Positions 4,466 through 7,338 of a stretch of DNA of 7,338 nucleotides are shown here, piece by piece. How positions within the stretch are numbered: position 1 is the first letter of the stretch; every line of letters starts with the position of its first letter. Below the pieces are notes generated by a model. That model did not search any database. It saw nothing but the letters and a program-made list of their open reading frames with translations, and was not told where the DNA came from. Origin of the DNA: Acidobacteriaceae bacterium (GTDB lineage Bacteria > Acidobacteriota > Terriglobia > Terriglobales > Acidobacteriaceae); contig JAUTWY010000414.1 of the NCBI GenBank assembly GCA_030838305.1, positions 1-7,338 on the forward strand, given 5' to 3'. The translations under genes and the position numbers were made by a program.

Positions 4466-7018
4466 GTGGCCATCAAGATAAAGATTCCGAAGATCGGATA
4501 CCAGAGTGGCAGGGGCCGCTACGGCTTGCCGCGTGATCCAGTAATCCGAGCCGCTTTGATCGTCTTTCTGATGACGGCCGTTGGTCTGGGGGGATTCTTT
4601 TGCTACTTCTACATCAAGTACGACCGGATTATTGCCCAGCGCTTCCGGTCGCCGGTATTCAGCAACTCCGCGAAAATCTATGCCTTGCCGCGGACAGTAC
4701 ACGATGGCGACAAGGCCAATGCCAAGGAAATCGCCGCCTTGCTGCGCCGTGCCGGGTATTCCGAAAAAGACGGCCAGTCGCAACTGGGGACTTTTCACCT
4801 GCTACCTGATGGTATTGAGATTACCCCTGGAGAAGAGAGCTACCACAGTCCTGAGGCGGCGCGCATCTCCATTCTGGATGGGCAGGTCGACAAGATCAGC
4901 AGCAAGGGGACTGAACTTTCCGCTTACGAGTTGGAACCCCAACTGGTGACCTCGTTATTCGACTACGAACAGCGGTCCAAGCGGCAAGTGGTGAAATACA
5001 GCGAAATCCCCAAGGTGTTGGTGGACGCGGTGCTGGCCATCGAAGACCGGCGCTTCTTCGAGCACAGCGGGGTGAATTTCCTCCGCATGTTCGAAGCGGT
5101 GTGGATCGACTTGACGCGGCAACGGCACGAGCAGGGCGGTTCGACGATCACCATGCAGCTTTCGCGCGGCTTCTTTCTAACGCCGGAAAAGACGATTCGC
5201 CGCAAGCTGACCGAGATGCTTATCGCTGAGGAACTGGAACAGAAATTCAGCAAGCAGCAGATTTTCGAGTTTTACGGCAACTGGGTGAACCTGGGGCAGC
5301 GCGGATCGTTCGCCATCAGCGGTTTTGCGGAAGCGTCGCGAGCCTATTTCAACAAGGATTTAAAGGACATTACGCTGCCCGAGGCGGCGCTGCTGGCGGG
5401 CATTATTCAGGGACCAAGCCGGCTATCGCCTTACCGGCATCCGGAGCGTGCTCTGGACCGCCGCAACCTGGTATTGGATTCCATGGTGGAAACCCACTCC
5501 ATCACCCGGGAGCAGGCGGACAAAGCCAAAGCTGCGCCGCTCAAGCTGGCGCCTCCCAATGTGGAGGCCAGCGACGCTCCCTATTTCGTCGACATGGTGC
5601 GCGACACGCTGATCAACAAGTTCAGCGAGCATGATCTCAACGATGAATCCTACCGCATTTACACGACGCTCGATCCCGATCTGCAGAAGGCGGCGGCGCA
5701 GGCAGTTGAGACGGGCATCAAGCTGGTGGATGAGCAAGTCACCAAGCTGCGCACCAAGCGTAAGAAGGTGGGCAAGAAATTTGAGACTACCGTGGCCCCC
5801 GGTCCGCAAGCGCAGGTGGCGTTGGTGGCGCTCGATCCGCACACCGGCGCCGTGCTGGCTTTAGTGGGTGGACGCGATTACGGCTTCAGCCAGTTGAACC
5901 ACGCTTTGTCGAAGCGGCCTACGGGTTCGATTTTCAAGCCTTTCGTCTATGCCGCTGCGATGAATACGGCGCTTGACGGCTCGCAAACCGTGATCACCCC
6001 GGCATCCATGGTGACCGACGCTCCTTCCAGCTTCGCGTATGGCGATCAAATCTATGAGCCGCGCAATTACAAAGAGGAATACCACGGCGAAGTAACGCTG
6101 CGCTACGCGCTGGCCATGTCGCTCAACAACGCGACGGTGAAGTTGGCGGAAGAAGTTGGCTATGACAAAGTTGCGGACCTGGCGAAGTCGGCAGGAATCA
6201 CTTCGGTGAAGGCGACTCCGGCCATGGCGTTGGGCTCTTATGATGCTCCTCCGCTTGACATGGCTGGAGCCTACACTTCGTTTGCCAACAACGGAACACG
6301 CCTGTCGCCGATTCTGGTGAACTCGGTGCGCAACCCCAAGGGCGACGTGGTGGCAAATTTCAAAACCGACCAGCGCCAAGTGCTGGACCCGCGCATCGCC
6401 TACGTCATGACCACCATGATGGAAAGCGTGATCAACAACGGGTTGGGCTACAGCGCGGTCCGGGTGCGCGGATTTACCCCGCCGGCTGCGGGCAAGACGG
6501 GAAGCTCGCACGATGGCTGGTTTGCGGGCTATACCTCGAATCTGTTGTGCATTGTTTGGGTGGGCTACGACGACTATAGCGATCTTCGCCTTAGCGGCGC
6601 GCAAACCGCCGCGCCGATCTGGACCGAGTTCATGAAGAAGGCCGCGGCGCTGCCACAGTACTCTGGCATGCGAGCATTCTCGCAGCCCACTGGTGTAGTG
6701 GACGTGCAACTCGACAAGGCTACGAACCGGCTGGCGACGCCGACTTGTCCCGATGATTACGTGGCGGCCTTTGTGGCGGGCACCGAGCCGCGCGAGACCT
6801 GTGATCAGCAAAGCGGAGTGGTCGGATTCTTCAACCGCTTCTTCGGTGGCGGACCCAAGGTCTTGCCGCCACCCGCCCAAGCCGCAAATGAGCAGGAAGC
6901 TGAGGAGGCCAAGAAAAAGAAAGGCCTTTTCGGCAAGATAGCCGGAATCTTCAAGGAAGACAAGGCGCCAACGCCACCGCCGAAGCCGCCCGACGCGACC
7001 CAGACTTCTCCCCACTGA
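4466..7018 (+). CDS. Class A penicillin-binding protein (PBP1b-like transglycosylase/transpeptidase)
   Basis: An 850-residue bifunctional peptidoglycan synthase that polymerises lipid II and cross-links stem peptides on the outer face of the inner membrane. A basic cytoplasmic tail (1-28) precedes one membrane helix (about 29-50). Residues about 62-122 (KIYALPRTVHDGDKANAKEI and following) resemble the UB2H domain of PBP1b. The GT51 domain spans about 165-345: EDRRFFEHSG with catalytic E193, GGSTITMQLSR (224-234), RRKLTEM, and EFYGNWVNLGQ with E268. The transpeptidase spans about 445-730: SIFK with nucleophile S488 and K491, SLN (552-554) and KTGSS (677-681). A C-terminal segment with C761 and C779 (PTCPDDY...GTEPRETCD) is common in the family. 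It is followed by a low-complexity tail with two FF/LF-rich patches and a Pro-rich end. GTG 4466 is the first possible start after the in-frame stop at 4427; no Shine-Dalgarno precedes it. It is probably monocistronic. Confidence 0.95.
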   Translation: MAIKIKIPKIGYQSGRGRYGLPRDPVIRAALIVFLMTAVGLGGFFCYFYIKYDRIIAQRFRSPVFSNSAKIYALPRTVHDGDKANAKEIAALLRRAGYSEKDGQSQLGTFHLLPDGIEITPGEESYHSPEAARISILDGQVDKISSKGTELSAYELEPQLVTSLFDYEQRSKRQVVKYSEIPKVLVDAVLAIEDRRFFEHSGVNFLRMFEAVWIDLTRQRHEQGGSTITMQLSRGFFLTPEKTIRRKLTEMLIAEELEQKFSKQQIFEFYGNWVNLGQRGSFAISGFAEASRAYFNKDLKDITLPEAALLAGIIQGPSRLSPYRHPERALDRRNLVLDSMVETHSITREQADKAKAAPLKLAPPNVEASDAPYFVDMVRDTLINKFSEHDLNDESYRIYTTLDPDLQKAAAQAVETGIKLVDEQVTKLRTKRKKVGKKFETTVAPGPQAQVALVALDPHTGAVLALVGGRDYGFSQLNHALSKRPTGSIFKPFVYAAAMNTALDGSQTVITPASMVTDAPSSFAYGDQIYEPRNYKEEYHGEVTLRYALAMSLNNATVKLAEEVGYDKVADLAKSAGITSVKATPAMALGSYDAPPLDMAGAYTSFANNGTRLSPILVNSVRNPKGDVVANFKTDQRQVLDPRIAYVMTTMMESVINNGLGYSAVRVRGFTPPAAGKTGSSHDGWFAGYTSNLLCIVWVGYDDYSDLRLSGAQTAAPIWTEFMKKAAALPQYSGMRAFSQPTGVVDVQLDKATNRLATPTCPDDYVAAFVAGTEPRETCDQQSGVVGFFNRFFGGGPKVLPPPAQAANEQEAEEAKKKKGLFGKIAGIFKEDKAPTPPPKPPDATQTSPH

Positions 7019-7050
7019 ACTAGCAGCCCGTAGCGCAGATTTGACTTTGG

Positions 7051-7076
7051 GTGGCGCAGCGCTTCAGCGCTGCCAC
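7051..7076 (+). repeat. GC-rich hairpin after the PBP gene
   Basis: GTGG plus CAGCGC (7051-7054 and 7057-7062, with a 2-nt CG bulge) pairs with GCGCTG plus CCAC (7067-7076) around loop TTCA. No T-run follows, so it is a weak terminator candidate. It resembles dispersed palindromic repeats of acidobacterial intergenic regions, which is an impression rather than a checked match. Confidence 0.55.
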
Positions 7077-7156
7077 GATTCGCTAATTTCCAGAATCGGT
7101 TTCACAAACTGCGGAAAGCATCCCTCTAATTTATTGACCGCGAGACTCGTATCAGG

Positions 7157-7174
7157 GCACGCATTCATGCGTGC
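7157..7174. repeat. Perfect palindrome GCACGCAT-TC-ATGCGTGC
   Basis: Eight-bp arms with a 2-nt centre, equally usable on both strands. It lies between the PBP stop and the stop of the possible minus-strand frame ending at 7189, so it could mark the 3' end for both convergent transcripts. No T-run is present on either side. Confidence 0.6.
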
Positions 7175-7188
7175 TAATCACAGGGCTA

Positions 7189-7338
7189 TTAACGCGCCTT
7201 CGGGCGCCACCGAAGCCTCATGAAACTAAGCGTTGTTGAGTCGTAGCCGGTTCGTTCGTTGCTCCAGTGGTCTTGGATATCATAGAACTCTCGATTGAAG
7301 TAAACGGCCATTTTGAGCCCAAATGATCTGGATCTGCG
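7189..7338 (-). CDS. Possible C-terminal end of an unidentified gene (partial)
   Basis: On the minus strand one frame is open from the window edge to TAA at 7189, giving 49 residues; an internal ATG at 7311 would give 40. It reads MAVYFNREFYDIQDHWSNER from that ATG and ends FMRLRWRPKAR. Many two-fold codons for Tyr, Phe, Asp, Asn and His end in C, as in the neighbouring genes, which favours coding over the other two frames. No family is recognised and no Shine-Dalgarno precedes the ATG. It may be the tail of a longer gene starting beyond the window, convergent to the PBP gene, or a chance frame. Confidence 0.35.
   Translation of the reverse strand, partial: RRSRSFGLKMAVYFNREFYDIQDHWSNERTGYDSTTLSFMRLRWRPKAR
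7194..7207. repeat. Hairpin with TTCG tetraloop
   Basis: GCGCC (7194-7198), loop TTCG, GGCGC (7203-7207). The cTTCGg closing makes an unusually stable RNA hairpin on the plus strand. It overlaps the last codons of the possible minus-strand frame. Confidence 0.55.

Larger units (their letters stand above)
7019..7188. other. Intergenic region downstream of the PBP gene
   Basis: No coding frame with family resemblance is seen. The stretch holds the palindromes at 7051-7076 and 7157-7174 and otherwise unremarkable AT-richer sequence (about 7077-7135). A 60-codon plus-strand frame at 7041-7223 runs through the hairpins and looks spurious. Confidence 0.6.

Noticed and set aside
5861..7015. 384-codon open frame antisense to the PBP gene.
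   Set aside because: The translation is rich in Arg and His with no family pattern, and it mirrors a strongly supported gene. It is a GC-driven shadow.
7041..7223. 60-codon plus-strand frame after the PBP gene.
   Set aside because: It is built largely from the GC palindromes, has no ribosome binding site and no protein-like pattern.

Overview
The window is a bacterial chromosomal segment of fairly high GC with four intact genes, a broken toxin gene and a possible gene end at the right edge. The best guess for the source is Acidobacteriota (Terriglobia-like). This rests on the style of the 402-residue propeller lipoprotein (repeated 'SIDPTTGALTP..GSPF' blades), the ProRS sequence type and GC-rich palindromes between genes. 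No taxonomic marker was searched, so this is an inference.

Layout, left to right. Positions 1-453 (minus strand) carry a HicBA-type toxin-antitoxin locus. The antitoxin hicB (214-453) is intact. The toxin hicA downstream (1-103, running off the edge) is a pseudogene with an in-frame TAG, a 13-bp tandem duplication and a further frame change before the catalytic GSH motif. Divergently, proS (587-2356, plus) encodes a full-length bacterial-type prolyl-tRNA synthetase with an editing domain. A 118-aa single-pass membrane protein (2394-2750) follows 37 nt later, probably co-transcribed. After a 260-nt spacer with a good sigma70-type promoter comes a lipoprotein with a lactonase-like beta-propeller (3011-4219), closed by a clear intrinsic terminator (4283-4317). 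Next is a leader with interleaved and mutually exclusive complementary segments (about 4340-4465), then a class A penicillin-binding protein (4466-7018). The last 320 nt hold three GC-rich hairpins and the open end of a possible minus-strand gene.

The genes do not form one pathway. proS is translation housekeeping, the class A PBP builds peptidoglycan, the propeller lipoprotein is a cell-envelope protein of unknown substrate, and the hic locus is an eroding accessory module. The two most interesting points are the visible decay path of hicA beside an intact hicB, and the structured leader of the PBP gene, which might be a pseudoknot or a two-state regulatory RNA. Neither has been verified by computation or alignment.
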